Shown here: piece after piece, positions 8,153-17,570 of the stretch
How the letters are laid out: every line of letters starts with the position of its first letter
Position numbering within the stretch: position 1 is the stretch's first letter
From: CAYJAD01 sp964371835
Lineage (GTDB): Bacteria > Desulfobacterota > Desulfovibrionia > Desulfovibrionales > Desulfovibrionaceae
Direction: 5' to 3'
DNA length: 64,000 bases
NCBI GenBank assembly: GCA_964371835.1
Contig: CAYJOP010000002.1
Span: forward strand, 7,582 to 71,581
Translations under genes and position numbers: made by a program
Notes under the pieces: generated by a model
What the model saw: only the letters and a program-made list of their open reading frames with translations
Databases searched by the model: none
What the model was told of the DNA's origin: nothing

Positions 8153-9922
8153 ATGTTTCGTGGTATAATTTTGTTTTGTTTCATATCTTTATGCATACCA
8201 AATGTCGTATTTGCAGCCAGCGGAAAAGATTTTACCGTTCCCTTTAGTTATTATGCAAAGGATGAAAGCCTTACGCTTATTCTAATGCAATTTGCACGCT
8301 CGCAAGGCTATACCGCAACGTTTTCTCCAGCGGTAACAGGCCAGATTAGTGGGCGTTTTGAAAATATGCCAGCCAAGGATTTTTTAGAGGCAATGCAAAC
8401 AGCCTTCGGCATTGCTTGGTATAGGCAAGGTACAACGCTTAATTTTTATAATATTTCAGAGAAAAAAGATGTATTTATTACCCCTTCAGCCACATCCGTT
8501 GAGAGGCTTTATGCAATGCTTGAAAGTTCTGGGGTGTTTTCTGTTGATTTAAAGGCACGCATTGCTGGTGAAAAAAACATTCTTGTTCTTTCTGGTCCGC
8601 CTCAATATGTTGAAAACATATCTCAAGCGGCAATGGTTTTTGAAAAAAGCCAAACCTCCAATTTTATAATGGAGGTTTTTCCGCTCAAGTATGCTTGGGC
8701 CGATGATACAACGCTCACCAGCCTTGACCAACAAATTACCATACCTGGCATTGCCACAATTTTGCGTACCATGGTGCTTGGTGGCAGCACATCCATGAGC
8801 GTTGTTCAACAATCCGCCTCTGTTCCAAACCTTCAGGGCCTAAATGGTCAGGGTTTGGCTGCGCAGAATAATCAAAACCAGCCAAATCAAAATCAAACTC
8901 AAAATGCCCCAACCACGCAAACAATGCCGGTAAATATTATAGCTGATCCAAGGGTAAATGCTGTTATTGTCAATGATGCAGCGTATCGTATGCCTTATTA
9001 TAAAAAAGTAATTCAAGACCTTGATAAGCCAGTTGAATTGATTGAAATTCATGCTGCCATCGTGGATGTAAATTCAAATTTCAATCGTGACCTTGGTTTT
9101 GCTTTTCAAGGTTCAGAGCAATCTGGAAACACCACCATTGGCGGAGAAGTATCAGGCGGTGCTGGTTCATTTACACCCTTGCCAACTCCAGGTGCCATTA
9201 CCTCTGGCGGGCTAGGGCTTTCTACTATTTATACCATGGGTTCAGATTACTTTTTAGCTCGTGTTGAGGCTTTACAAAATGATGGCAATGCCAAGGTACT
9301 TGGTCGTCCTTCAGTTTTGACTGTGGATAACATACAGGCTTCTTTAGAAAATACTAGTACCTATTATATACAAGTGGCAGGGACTGAATCCGTAGACCTT
9401 TTTAAGGTGGAGGCAGGAACTGTATTAAAAGTAACCCCACATATTATCTATCATGAAGATGGTTCAAAAGCAATTAAACTAGCTGTAAATGTTCAAGATA
9501 ATCAAAACAATAGTAATGACCCAACTCAAATTGTTGGGGCTTTGCCACCCATTCGCCAAACTAAGATTAACACGCAAGCAGTTGTTGGCGAAGGGCAAAG
9601 CTTACTTATTGGCGGTTACTATTATGAGCAAGAAGTTGATGCAGAGTCAGGAGTTCCATTTTTCAAAGATATTCCCGTTCTTGGACATCTTTTCAAAAAA
9701 ACATCCAAAAGTTCACAGCAGATGGAGCGTCTTATATTGCTAACTCCACGCATCATCAATGCCAATGACATCGCAAGCAATGTGCCAAAACACACTGATA
9801 ATGCATCGTTTCATCGCTCGCCCACTCAGGATAATTATGAAGCACGCGTCCCTCCTGTGGAAGTAAGCGGTGGTGGATGTGCAAAGAAAAACACAAGCAC
9901 TGGAGCTGGCACCAATGAATGA
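8153..9922 (+). CDS. sctC: T3SS outer-membrane secretin SctC
   Basis: A 589-residue secretin with a cleavable signal peptide (cut likely after VVFAA near 22). N0 (about 28-95) and N1 (100-170) ring domains precede the C-terminal secretin domain (about 270-540), where QVAGTESVDLFKVEAGTVLKV, GESLLIGGYY-like GQSLLIGGYYYEQ and VPFFKDIPVLGHLFKK are the family signatures. A Gln/Asn-rich linker near 235-260 separates the two halves. The pentadecameric ring spans the outer membrane. No lipobox is present. The stop overlaps the sctD start. Confidence 0.97.
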   Translation: MFRGIILFCFISLCIPNVVFAASGKDFTVPFSYYAKDESLTLILMQFARSQGYTATFSPAVTGQISGRFENMPAKDFLEAMQTAFGIAWYRQGTTLNFYNISEKKDVFITPSATSVERLYAMLESSGVFSVDLKARIAGEKNILVLSGPPQYVENISQAAMVFEKSQTSNFIMEVFPLKYAWADDTTLTSLDQQITIPGIATILRTMVLGGSTSMSVVQQSASVPNLQGLNGQGLAAQNNQNQPNQNQTQNAPTTQTMPVNIIADPRVNAVIVNDAAYRMPYYKKVIQDLDKPVELIEIHAAIVDVNSNFNRDLGFAFQGSEQSGNTTIGGEVSGGAGSFTPLPTPGAITSGGLGLSTIYTMGSDYFLARVEALQNDGNAKVLGRPSVLTVDNIQASLENTSTYYIQVAGTESVDLFKVEAGTVLKVTPHIIYHEDGSKAIKLAVNVQDNQNNSNDPTQIVGALPPIRQTKINTQAVVGEGQSLLIGGYYYEQEVDAESGVPFFKDIPVLGHLFKKTSKSSQQMERLILLTPRIINANDIASNVPKHTDNASFHRSPTQDNYEARVPPVEVSGGGCAKKNTSTGAGTNE

Positions 9923-11534
9923 AAATAGCGAATGTATTTCCTTACGCATATTTTCTGGTATTCATCTTGGTGCAGAGATAAGTCTTTGTAGTGGTTCTTA
10001 TGTGCTTGGTAAGGATATGTCTTGTGATATTATTCTACGCGATCAAAGCATAACAGCAAGGCATATTCGTATATTAGTTACACAAAATCCTGAAACTTCA
10101 ACTCCCACGCAAGAAAGTACAAATATTGATAATAGCAAAATAAGCGTGCACATTCAAAACTTAGATGGTAATATTAGCCATAAGGATGAAGTGTTAGCCG
10201 ATAATAGTGAACTTGTGGCTCAAGAGCTTTATTCATTAGGACAAGTGCGCTTTGTGTGGTTTCGTTATGGAGAAACTGCAGACCTTGCTGAAATAGTACA
10301 AAAAGATTTACAAGATGAGGCTGAAGCGACCACTGCTCCAATAATAAATGCAGACTCTGAGCATGGCATTGACAACACAAACGACAACAATGTTGACGGT
10401 GAGGGTGGCAATTTTGTTGGCGATGACACGCAAGATACACCAAACACAACAGATGATAAATATCTTCGTTGGCGGCATTATGCTTTATTGTCCATAATAA
10501 TTTTACTCTTATTTGGCATAACTATAAGCATTAGTGATAATGCAAATAAAATTAGTCATAACAAGGCCTTACTGGCAAGCGTTTTGGAGGAAGGCAAGTT
10601 CTCAAGCCTAACTATACAAGAGGATAAGGGCAATCTTGTAGTGCAAGGTGTGCTAAAAAATGACAGTGAGTTTAAGCTTCTTAGCAAGTTGGTACAGAGT
10701 ATGCATTTCCCTGTGTACTTTGACGTGAAAATTGAAAAGGATTTGATGAGAGCATTATTACAGGCAATGAATGGGCAAAGCTTTTATCCCATTTTGAAGC
10801 TTAATGCTTACAAAAAAGAACTGACCATAGGCATGTATGTTAAGGACAAACTTGTTTTACAGGGGCTAAAATTACAATTAAATGAGCTTTTTCCAGTAAT
10901 ATCATCATATAAGATTAGTTATGATGTTTATTTTGAGCGTAAAATTAAAGCTTTAATTAATCAAGAGTTTAGCCATGAACTTAAAAATAAAATAAGAATG
11001 GAATTTTTACCTGGAATTATTAAAATTTTTAGCAACTTACCGCCTGCAGGGATTTTGAAAGTTAAGGAAGAATTGAATAAGATTTCGGAAAAATTGCAAA
11101 TAACGCTTGTGGCTGACTTTATGTTCGAAGAACCAAAAAACCGCCTTGTGCAAAAGGATGCAAAACCATTTATTACGGTTAATGAAAGCACAACACCACA
11201 AGTGGCAGTATATGGAAGTGAGATGCCAAGCAAGAGCACTGAGACCGCAACAGTACAAAACCCTAAAAATAATGATGTAGCTGTTGCAACATCTTCTAAT
11301 GCAGAAGGGGTATCATCAAGTTTGCAGGCGATGCAGCAAGAAAGTTTTGAGTTTAGGGTTACAAGTATTAATATTAAACCAGTAAAATACATTGTTTTAT
11401 CAACAGCCCAAAGAATTTTCATGGGTGGCATTTTACCAGGTGGCTATACTTTGATGGATGTGGATTTAGATGTGCTAAGTTTAGAAAAAGATGGGCGAAT
11501 AACCACATATATCTTAAATCAAAATAACAACTAA
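9915..11534 (+). CDS. sctD: T3SS inner-membrane ring protein SctD
   Basis: A 539-residue protein from ATG 9915, which overlaps the sctC stop by 8 bp; an upstream in-frame start at 9870 is less likely. A cytosolic FHA-like domain (about 6-110; GSYVLGKDMSCDIIL) leads through an acidic, low-complexity linker to one membrane segment at about 195-212 (ALLSIIILLLFGITI). Periplasmic ring-building repeats follow. SctD forms the outer of the two inner-membrane rings and contacts SctC and SctJ. The long acidic linker and a Ser/Thr-rich insert near 430-470 make it longer than YscD (419 aa). Confidence 0.92.
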   Translation: MNENSECISLRIFSGIHLGAEISLCSGSYVLGKDMSCDIILRDQSITARHIRILVTQNPETSTPTQESTNIDNSKISVHIQNLDGNISHKDEVLADNSELVAQELYSLGQVRFVWFRYGETADLAEIVQKDLQDEAEATTAPIINADSEHGIDNTNDNNVDGEGGNFVGDDTQDTPNTTDDKYLRWRHYALLSIIILLLFGITISISDNANKISHNKALLASVLEEGKFSSLTIQEDKGNLVVQGVLKNDSEFKLLSKLVQSMHFPVYFDVKIEKDLMRALLQAMNGQSFYPILKLNAYKKELTIGMYVKDKLVLQGLKLQLNELFPVISSYKISYDVYFERKIKALINQEFSHELKNKIRMEFLPGIIKIFSNLPPAGILKVKEELNKISEKLQITLVADFMFEEPKNRLVQKDAKPFITVNESTTPQVAVYGSEMPSKSTETATVQNPKNNDVAVATSSNAEGVSSSLQAMQQESFEFRVTSINIKPVKYIVLSTAQRIFMGGILPGGYTLMDVDLDVLSLEKDGRITTYILNQNNN

Positions 11535-11544
11535 AGGAGGACGC

Positions 11545-11739
11545 ATGATTTCATTAATGGACGTTATAGATGCTAATCAACCAATAAGTCCCATCGTGGA
11601 TGAGGTTAAAAGCATGAAAACAGAGCTGAAAGCTAAAATGGATACAGGCCTTTCAGTGGAAGACATGAAAATTGCAAAAGCTCAGATGGAAGCTATTATA
11701 ATTGCAGAAAACATTTTAGAAAATATTTTAAACAAATAA
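11545..11739 (+). CDS. YscE-like needle co-chaperone
   Basis: A 64-residue helical protein (helices at about 18-35 and 38-62) between sctD and the needle gene sctF, the exact position of yscE (66 aa) in Yersinia and pscE in Pseudomonas. YscE and YscG clamp the needle monomer in the cytosol and stop it from polymerising early. AAAGGAGG precedes the ATG. Too short for a sequence-only call; size and synteny support it. Confidence 0.7.
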   Translation: MISLMDVIDANQPISPIVDEVKSMKTELKAKMDTGLSVEDMKIAKAQMEAIIIAENILENILNK

Positions 11740-11749
11740 GGATAATGAT

Positions 11750-12004
11750 ATGGCAGTTTCAGCTAATTTTGATATGAGTTCATTTATGTCTACTTGTTTT
11801 GACACTCTTGGAGAGTCAGGAAATAATTTGAATGCTAAACTTGATGGCCTTGGCAGTGGTGCCGATGGCGAAGAAATAGGCCCAGAAGAAATGCTACAAT
11901 TACAATTTTCCATTGGACAATACAATACATTGGTAGAATCAATGTCCAACGTAACAAAGAGTGTTACCGACGCTATGAAAAGCGTTGCACAGCGTGCAAG
12001 TTAA
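11750..12004 (+). CDS. sctF: T3SS needle subunit SctF
   Basis: An 84-residue protein of needle size. Two helices are separated by a loop (GLGSGADGEEIGPEEM), and the second carries LQFSIGQYNTLVESMSNV and a KSVTDAMKSV end, typical of the YscF/PrgI/MxiH family. It polymerises into the hollow extracellular needle. The flanking genes are the YscE- and YscG-like chaperones. Its QYN motif is echoed in the two tip-like proteins at 3261-4797. Confidence 0.92.
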   Translation: MAVSANFDMSSFMSTCFDTLGESGNNLNAKLDGLGSGADGEEIGPEEMLQLQFSIGQYNTLVESMSNVTKSVTDAMKSVAQRAS

Positions 12005-12025
12005 CGGAAAATACTAGGAGAAAAT

Positions 12026-12397
12026 ATGTTGAATGATCAAAACATTGCACGGCTTTTAGATATTGCAAATACTGCTAGCCATGTGGGCGATGCTAATAAT
12101 GCTAAGCTTTTGTGCAAAGCTATTTTAGAAGTAAAGCCAAACTTTGCACCAGCCGAAATTTCACTTGCATATAACTATTTATCTGTGGATGAATTTGAAA
12201 AATCCATGCAAGTGTTGGACGATGTATTGAAAAAAAACCCACAGGATGAGGAAGCTCTTTTCTTACTCAGTTTCCAGTGCTTCCTAATGGGTGATAGTAG
12301 TAAGGCACGCGAAGTTGCAAAGCCATTAGAAAATGCAAAAAATGAAGCTGTGCGTAACTTCGCAAAGGAAATAATGAGTGCGCCAGATTTTGTATAG
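12026..12397 (+). CDS. YscG-like TPR chaperone of the needle subunit
   Basis: A 123-residue, TPR-type protein with three helix pairs (IANTASHVGDANNAKLLCKA, ISLAYNYLSVDEFEKSMQVL, EALFLLSFQCFLMGDSSKA). YscG (115 aa) and PscG have the same size and fold and sit just after the needle gene. Together with the YscE-like protein it would hold SctF monomers. A TPR protein of another role cannot be excluded by sequence alone, but the position is telling. Confidence 0.78.
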   Translation: MLNDQNIARLLDIANTASHVGDANNAKLLCKAILEVKPNFAPAEISLAYNYLSVDEFEKSMQVLDDVLKKNPQDEEALFLLSFQCFLMGDSSKAREVAKPLENAKNEAVRNFAKEIMSAPDFV

Positions 12398-12406
12398 GGT
12401 TCATAT

Positions 12407-12859
12407 ATGGATTTTTCCACATTAGCTTCACAAAACACAAAGCTTATTGAAACTTTTGAAAAAAGCACTGCACCTGCGGGGGCTGACCTTAAGAGTGATG
12501 GTCCCCTTGCCCCCCCAGATGCAAGCTTGGTTAAAGAGTTTGATGCAGCAATGCAAGCTCCAGCTGAAGCTACAGATATGCAGTCCATGCAAACAAATAG
12601 CATAGATGGTACTAAAACATCAGCGCAAGAAATTGACCAAATAAATGGTCTTAATAATGAAAACAAGAATAATGTAGACCATACTGTAAAAGAACTACAG
12701 ACAGCAGTGGAAGCTCTAGGACAAGGTCAAATGAGTCCAGAACAGCTTTTACGCATACAATATTTGTCAGGTATATTAAAGGTTTCTGTGGAAAGTGGCA
12801 ATAAAATAATACAAAGTGCTTCTCAAGGTGTGGATTCAATGCTCAAACAACAAGGTTAA
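12407..12859 (+). CDS. sctI: T3SS inner rod protein SctI
   Basis: A 150-residue protein with a disordered, Ala-rich first half and a C-terminal helical region, MSPEQLLRIQYLSGILKVSV then a final helix, which is the conserved part of YscI/PrgJ rod proteins. The rod links the export gate to the needle. It is longer than YscI (115 aa) through its N-terminal half. It lies between yscG and sctJ as in Yersinia, where yscH (the gene before yscI) encodes an effector; no yscH equivalent is present here. Confidence 0.85.
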   Translation: MDFSTLASQNTKLIETFEKSTAPAGADLKSDGPLAPPDASLVKEFDAAMQAPAEATDMQSMQTNSIDGTKTSAQEIDQINGLNNENKNNVDHTVKELQTAVEALGQGQMSPEQLLRIQYLSGILKVSVESGNKIIQSASQGVDSMLKQQG

Positions 12860-12861
12860 TT

Positions 12862-13635
12862 ATGCAAAAAAATTATATGCATACAAAAAAAACTTTTCTA
12901 TGGTTGCGTTATGCAAGTGTTTTTCTTTTGTCACTCTTGCTTTTTGCTTGTGATGTTGAACTATACCAAGGTTTAAACGAAAAACAAGCCAATGATATTT
13001 TGGCTGTTTTGCTTGAAAATAACATTGGCGCACAAAAAGAATCCCAAGGCAAGGCTGGCTATGCCGTATTGGTTGATGAGGAAAATATCGTACGCGCCTT
13101 GGATTTGTTAAATGAGCGAAATCTACCACAAGAGAGTTTTCAAAGCCTTGGTTCAGTATTTACCAGTGATGGTCTGGTGTCCTCGGCTTCTTCCGAAAAG
13201 GCTCGCATGGCCTACGCCATATCCCAAGAACTTTCTGATACATTTACCCGTATAGATGGGGTGCTCACAGCCAGAGTGCATATAGTATTGGGTGAGCAAG
13301 ATCAATCTGGTAAGTTTACAGTAAATCCTTCGGCAGCCATACTTATTCGCCACATACCAGATTCTTTAGTTGTAAACTATATACCGCAACTACAAAGTAT
13401 TACAGAAAAATCTGTTCCTAAAATTAGTGGAAACAGTATTTCCATTGTGCTTATGCCTGTGCGCGAAAGTGTTAGCGTGCCTTGGACTAGTCCTCCGACA
13501 TTTTTTCAAACATTGCTGCAAGGTAGCCATGATGCACCCTTGCTTATGTTAATGCTTGCCATCATAAGTATTGCTGGTTTGGTATATTTAATTCGTCTAA
13601 GCTTAGCGTTCATTCAAAGTAGAAAGAAAATTTAA
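12862..13635 (+). CDS. sctJ: T3SS inner-membrane ring lipoprotein SctJ
   Basis: A 257-residue lipoprotein: signal peptide with lipobox LLFAC (Cys near 30), two ring-building domains (about 32-100 and 115-190, with YQGLNEKQANDILAVLLENN, a family hallmark), and a C-terminal membrane segment at about 222-248. It forms the inner ring of the basal body with SctD. The start 3 bp after the sctI stop leaves a long charged n-region; the Met at residue 6 is an alternative start. Confidence 0.96.
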   Translation: MQKNYMHTKKTFLWLRYASVFLLSLLLFACDVELYQGLNEKQANDILAVLLENNIGAQKESQGKAGYAVLVDEENIVRALDLLNERNLPQESFQSLGSVFTSDGLVSSASSEKARMAYAISQELSDTFTRIDGVLTARVHIVLGEQDQSGKFTVNPSAAILIRHIPDSLVVNYIPQLQSITEKSVPKISGNSISIVLMPVRESVSVPWTSPPTFFQTLLQGSHDAPLLMLMLAIISIAGLVYLIRLSLAFIQSRKKI

Positions 13636-13640
13636 TAGTT

Positions 13641-14360
13641 ATGCATAAAAACTTTTTCCATGATATCTTGACTTATAATCCTGAGCTATTGCAGGGAATA
13701 TTAGCATTTAATTTGCAGCAGCTTATGTCAGAGCCTGCAAATGCTTTGGAAGAAGATATGGCAAATGATTTTAGTAAAAATAGCCTAGCCCAATTGTGGG
13801 CCATACCAGAAGTTAAAAAAAAATATGCTAAAAAAAACCAAGTGTTTTTTTGGGATTTTGAAAATGAAGCCCGCCGTTTGGTTTTGCTAGATAAAGAAGT
13901 CTTGCAAAAACTCGTGCTTTATATGGGGGCAAGTCTTAATGCCAAGCACATTGCCAGATGTGTTACCCAAAAAGACACCTTGCATTTGCAAGAAAATCTT
14001 GGTCATGATGTTTTTAATTTTGCCCTGCATCGTGGTCAATTTATGATTGCTGAGGGAAGTATTAATTTATTTAAGTTCTTAAAGCATGAAGAACTATTAG
14101 CCAGAGTGATTTTAAGTGGTATTTTTGCATTGCATTTTTGTAGCTATGCTTTTCCAAGTTTACTTTATGATAGATTATGGCAAATTATGGAAGAGTTAGC
14201 TTTGAAAATTGAATTACAAGGCCATACCTTAAGGACTTATGTTGATGGAGTTCCCATTAACACTATTCCAGAAAAAGAGTTACAATTTCTCTGGTTTAGC
14301 ATGAAGAAAATTTTAATTAAGGAAGTTGCACCGCAATGGAAGCCGTATTTCAGCGTGTAG
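13641..14360 (+). CDS. sctK: T3SS sorting-platform accessory protein SctK
   Basis: A 239-residue protein in the YscK position between sctJ and sctL, similar in length to YscK (209 aa) and OrgA. The N-terminal part (FFHDILTYNPELLQGILAF) and a C-terminal region of helices fit the family, which joins the SctQ pods to the SctD ring. Its 3' end overlaps sctL by 25 bp, suggesting translational coupling. Sequence conservation in SctK is low, so synteny is the main support. Confidence 0.78.
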   Translation: MHKNFFHDILTYNPELLQGILAFNLQQLMSEPANALEEDMANDFSKNSLAQLWAIPEVKKKYAKKNQVFFWDFENEARRLVLLDKEVLQKLVLYMGASLNAKHIARCVTQKDTLHLQENLGHDVFNFALHRGQFMIAEGSINLFKFLKHEELLARVILSGIFALHFCSYAFPSLLYDRLWQIMEELALKIELQGHTLRTYVDGVPINTIPEKELQFLWFSMKKILIKEVAPQWKPYFSV

Positions 14361-14950
14361 ATAATCGCATAAGTCCTAGTCAAGATACCAAGGTACTTAA
14401 ACCAAGCGACAGAGAAAACTATATCCAGTCATCTCAAATTATTGAGCAAGCTCAAGCAAAGGCTGCCAAAATAATTGCCGATGCTGAAAAAATCTATGAG
14501 CAACGCAAAGAAGAAGGATACAACGATGGCTTGGCAGAAGCTAAGATGGAACATAGCGAAAAGATTATAGAAACTGTCATGTCTTCAGTTAGCTTCATTG
14601 AAAATATTGAAAGCACCTTGGTGGAAGTGGTTATATCATCCATTCGCAAAATACTAAATTCTTGCAGTAAGGAAGAGTTGGTTGAACAAATTGTACATAA
14701 GGCTTTGGGTCAAATACGCAATCAGCAAAAAGCTTTATTGCGCATAAATCCTGAAGATGAAAAAACCATTAAAGAGGCTCTTGCAGGCATGCTCACGGCT
14801 GGGGGTTCTGGTTTTATAGATATTATGTCAGACCCACGACTTGAACGTACAGCCTGCATATTGGAAAGCGAGCTTGGAGTGGTAGATGCAAGTCTTGAAG
14901 TGCAACTTCAAGCTTTGGAACAAGCTTTTAGGGCAAAGTTTAGTAAATAA
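14336..14950 (+). CDS. sctL: T3SS ATPase stator SctL
   Basis: A 204-residue FliH/YscL-type protein. After a short N-terminus comes a long charged helix (about 30-75: AQAKAAKIIADAEKIYEQRK), then the conserved C-terminal domain with ALAGMLTAGGSGFIDIMSD, DPRLERTACILESELGVVDA, whose final phrase is the family signature. SctL dimers link the ATPase SctN to the SctQ pods and restrain its activity. It overlaps sctK and is 11 bp from sctN. Confidence 0.93.
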   Translation: MEAVFQRVDNRISPSQDTKVLKPSDRENYIQSSQIIEQAQAKAAKIIADAEKIYEQRKEEGYNDGLAEAKMEHSEKIIETVMSSVSFIENIESTLVEVVISSIRKILNSCSKEELVEQIVHKALGQIRNQQKALLRINPEDEKTIKEALAGMLTAGGSGFIDIMSDPRLERTACILESELGVVDASLEVQLQALEQAFRAKFSK

Positions 14951-14961
14951 AGTGAAATGTT

Positions 14962-16278
14962 ATGGCATTTGAATACATAGGTCAATTGTTACAAAGTGTC
15001 GTGCACGAAACAAATACTCTAAGTGTGCGTGGACGAGTTGAGCAAGTAGTTGGTACTATTATTCGTGCTGTTATGCCTGGGGTCAAGGTTGGTGAGATTT
15101 GTATTTTGCGTAATCCATGGGAAGATTGGGAGCTAAAGGCCGAAGTTGTAGGTTTTATAAAAAACACTGCTCTGTTAACACCACTTGGAGATTTACAAGG
15201 CATTTCGCCAGAAACAGAAGTCATACCCACAGGAAAAATACATGCAATACCCGTAGGCACAGGTCTATTGGGGCGCGTACTTGATGGTATTGGCAATCCC
15301 ATTGATGGAAAAGGCCCCTTGACACATAGTGCTTATTATCCTGCATATGCCGATGCACCAAATGCCATGCAACGCAAAATTATAAATAAATCCATAAGCC
15401 TTGGCATACGAGCCATTGACGGCATATTAACATGCGGAGAAGGGCAACGTATGGGTATTTTTGCTGCCGCAGGTGGCGGAAAGAGTACCACTTTATCCTC
15501 CATAGTGCGCGGATGTTCAGCTGATATGTGCGTGCTTGCTCTTATTGGTGAGCGTGGGCGCGAAGTTAGGGAATTTATAGAGCATGATCTAGGGGAAGAA
15601 GGTAGAAAAAAAGCCGTATTGGTTGTTTCAACTTCTGAAAAATCCGCCATGGAAAGATTAAAAGCCGCCTATACTGCCACGGCTATTGCCGAGTATTTTC
15701 GCGATCAAGGCAAGAGTGTATTATTGCTCATGGATTCAGTAACTCGCTTTGGTCGCGCTTTGCGTGAAATAGGCCTTGCAGCGGGCGAACCACCCACTAG
15801 GCGTGGTTTTCCGCCTTCGGTGTTTTCAAGTTTACCCAAACTTATGGAGCGGGCTGGCAATTCTGACAAAGGCTCCATAACGGCTCTTTATACAGTGCTT
15901 GTGGAAGGTGATGATATGACAGAACCCATTGCCGATGAAACACGCTCAATTTTGGATGGTCACATCATATTATCGCGTAAATTGGCATCTGCTAATCATT
16001 ATCCAGCCATTGACATACAGGCAAGTGTTAGCCGAGTTATGACCATGATAAGCTCAGAGGAACATTTGTCTTCTGCTGGTAAGTTACGGCAAATATTGGC
16101 AAAGTATGCTGAGGTGGAGTTGTTGCTTCGCATTGGTGAATATAAAAGTGGCAGTGACCCACAGGCCGACGAGGCCATTGCAAAAATTAATAATGTGAAT
16201 AATTTTTTACGCCAAGGGCGCAATGAATCTAGTACCTTTGAAGAAACGCTTGAGGCCTTGCATAAGGCAGTAAGCTAG
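14962..16278 (+). CDS. sctN: T3SS ATPase SctN
   Basis: A 438-residue F1-beta-like ATPase of usual family length. Walker A is at about 168-176 (AAAGGGKST), Walker B is SVLLLMDSVTRFGRALRE, and the T3SS/flagellar signature GEPPTRRGFPPSVFSSLP follows. The substrate-facing loop ALYTVLVEGDDMTEPIADE is intact. The hexamer unfolds substrates and strips their chaperones at the base of the injectisome. All key residues are present, so the enzyme should be active. Confidence 0.98.
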   Translation: MAFEYIGQLLQSVVHETNTLSVRGRVEQVVGTIIRAVMPGVKVGEICILRNPWEDWELKAEVVGFIKNTALLTPLGDLQGISPETEVIPTGKIHAIPVGTGLLGRVLDGIGNPIDGKGPLTHSAYYPAYADAPNAMQRKIINKSISLGIRAIDGILTCGEGQRMGIFAAAGGGKSTTLSSIVRGCSADMCVLALIGERGREVREFIEHDLGEEGRKKAVLVVSTSEKSAMERLKAAYTATAIAEYFRDQGKSVLLLMDSVTRFGRALREIGLAAGEPPTRRGFPPSVFSSLPKLMERAGNSDKGSITALYTVLVEGDDMTEPIADETRSILDGHIILSRKLASANHYPAIDIQASVSRVMTMISSEEHLSSAGKLRQILAKYAEVELLLRIGEYKSGSDPQADEAIAKINNVNNFLRQGRNESSTFEETLEALHKAVS

Positions 16279-16280
16279 TC

Positions 16281-16769
16281 ATGGCAAAGCAAGTATATCC
16301 TCTGTCCTCACTATTACATGTGCGTGAGCATAGAGAAAATACAGCCCAGCGTGAACTAGCCTTAGCAAGGCAAGAAAAAGAAAATGCCCAAAATTTGCTA
16401 CTTGAAGCAGAAAATGCCTTGGTAGAATATGCTAAATGGCTTAAAAATGAAGAAAAAATACGCTATGATGCCCTCATTGGGCAAAGCTGCACCAAAAAAG
16501 ATTTTGATGATTTAAAAAATAGTATGGCCAAGCTCATGGAGCGTGAAATTGAACTGGGTCAGGAGGTTGAAAAAGCAAAAGAATACCTGAAAGAAAGAGA
16601 AGAAATATTAATAAAATGCAAAAACTACCATATCCAAATGCAAAAAGATAAAGAAAAAATCCTTGCGCATAAAGATTTATGGCAAGAAGAAATATTAAAA
16701 GAAGAAGTAAAGGCAGAAGATGCTGAACTTGAAGAATTTAAGCCTGCGCAGCATGAAGATTTACAATAG
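16281..16769 (+). CDS. sctO: T3SS ATPase stalk protein SctO
   Basis: A 162-residue protein that is nearly all charged coiled coil, beginning with YPLSSLLHVREHRENTAQRE, the YscO/FliJ pattern of a hairpin of two long helices. It would act as the central stalk that turns inside the SctN hexamer and touches SctV. It lies 2 bp after sctN and before sctP, as in Yersinia. Confidence 0.85.
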   Translation: MAKQVYPLSSLLHVREHRENTAQRELALARQEKENAQNLLLEAENALVEYAKWLKNEEKIRYDALIGQSCTKKDFDDLKNSMAKLMEREIELGQEVEKAKEYLKEREEILIKCKNYHIQMQKDKEKILAHKDLWQEEILKEEVKAEDAELEEFKPAQHEDLQ

Positions 16770-16783
16770 TTTGGAGGATTATA

Positions 16784-17563
16784 ATGAATAGAATTAATAT
16801 AGATGGCGCACAAATGCAAAATCATACTCAACAATCTCCAGCCGAAGCACCGTTTAACAAATCAGATCAAAAAAATTTTGAAAATGCTTTGGAAGGAGAT
16901 CAAGAAACTCAGCATAATAAACAAAATGTTGTTGATACAAAGAATTCAAAAGAGCAGCCAAATTTTAATCTGCCAAAAAACCAAGATCAACAAAACTTCA
17001 AAGGACTTACTGACCCAAGGGCGCTTATTGAACCAAAAAAATTTGCCAATGCTCAACATGCTAAGCAAGAGCAAGCGGCAGAGCACGCACTTAAACAAGA
17101 GGATCAAAGTGGGGCTCAATCCATGCAGGCCTTGTATAGTAGCCAGCAAAGTCTCATTAACCAATTACAAGGTTCTGCTCCAGCAACTGCAACTCAAGGG
17201 CTTGATAATTCTGCAAACCTAGAAGCCACAGCCAAACTAGCGGAAAGTATTTTGGTTTCGCAACCCAATGCAGAAAATCAAGAAGTGCGCATTAAAGTAA
17301 GCCAAGATATTTTACAACAAACAGAAATCATCATAGCTCGGCTAGAACAAGGTGGCTTACAGGTAACACTTGTAACCGATAATGAAAGATCATGGCAAAC
17401 TTTGGTTCAGGGACAGCATGAGTTGAGGGAAATGCTAGCTAAGGATGAAAGTGATGTTAAGGTTAAGGTTCAAACCACTGAAGAAAGTCAAGCTGAAAGC
17501 AATGATCAACAAAAGCGCTCACGCGGTTTAAATGACTTGCAAGAAAATGAAAATGATAACTAG
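16784..17563 (+). CDS. sctP: T3SS needle-length and substrate-switch protein SctP
   Basis: A 259-residue protein with a long Gln/Asn/Lys-rich disordered first part (1-140) and a conserved C-terminal module, about 150-230: EVRIKVSQDILQQTEIIIAR and GGLQVTLVTDNERSWQTLVQ, the FliK/YscP substrate-specificity-switch fold. SctP measures the needle and switches export to translocators through SctU. The ruler part is short beside YscP (about 450-515 aa), which would predict a shorter needle. SctU, its partner, is not in the window. Confidence 0.82.
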   Translation: MNRINIDGAQMQNHTQQSPAEAPFNKSDQKNFENALEGDQETQHNKQNVVDTKNSKEQPNFNLPKNQDQQNFKGLTDPRALIEPKKFANAQHAKQEQAAEHALKQEDQSGAQSMQALYSSQQSLINQLQGSAPATATQGLDNSANLEATAKLAESILVSQPNAENQEVRIKVSQDILQQTEIIIARLEQGGLQVTLVTDNERSWQTLVQGQHELREMLAKDESDVKVKVQTTEESQAESNDQQKRSRGLNDLQENENDN

Positions 17564-17570
17564 GTAATTT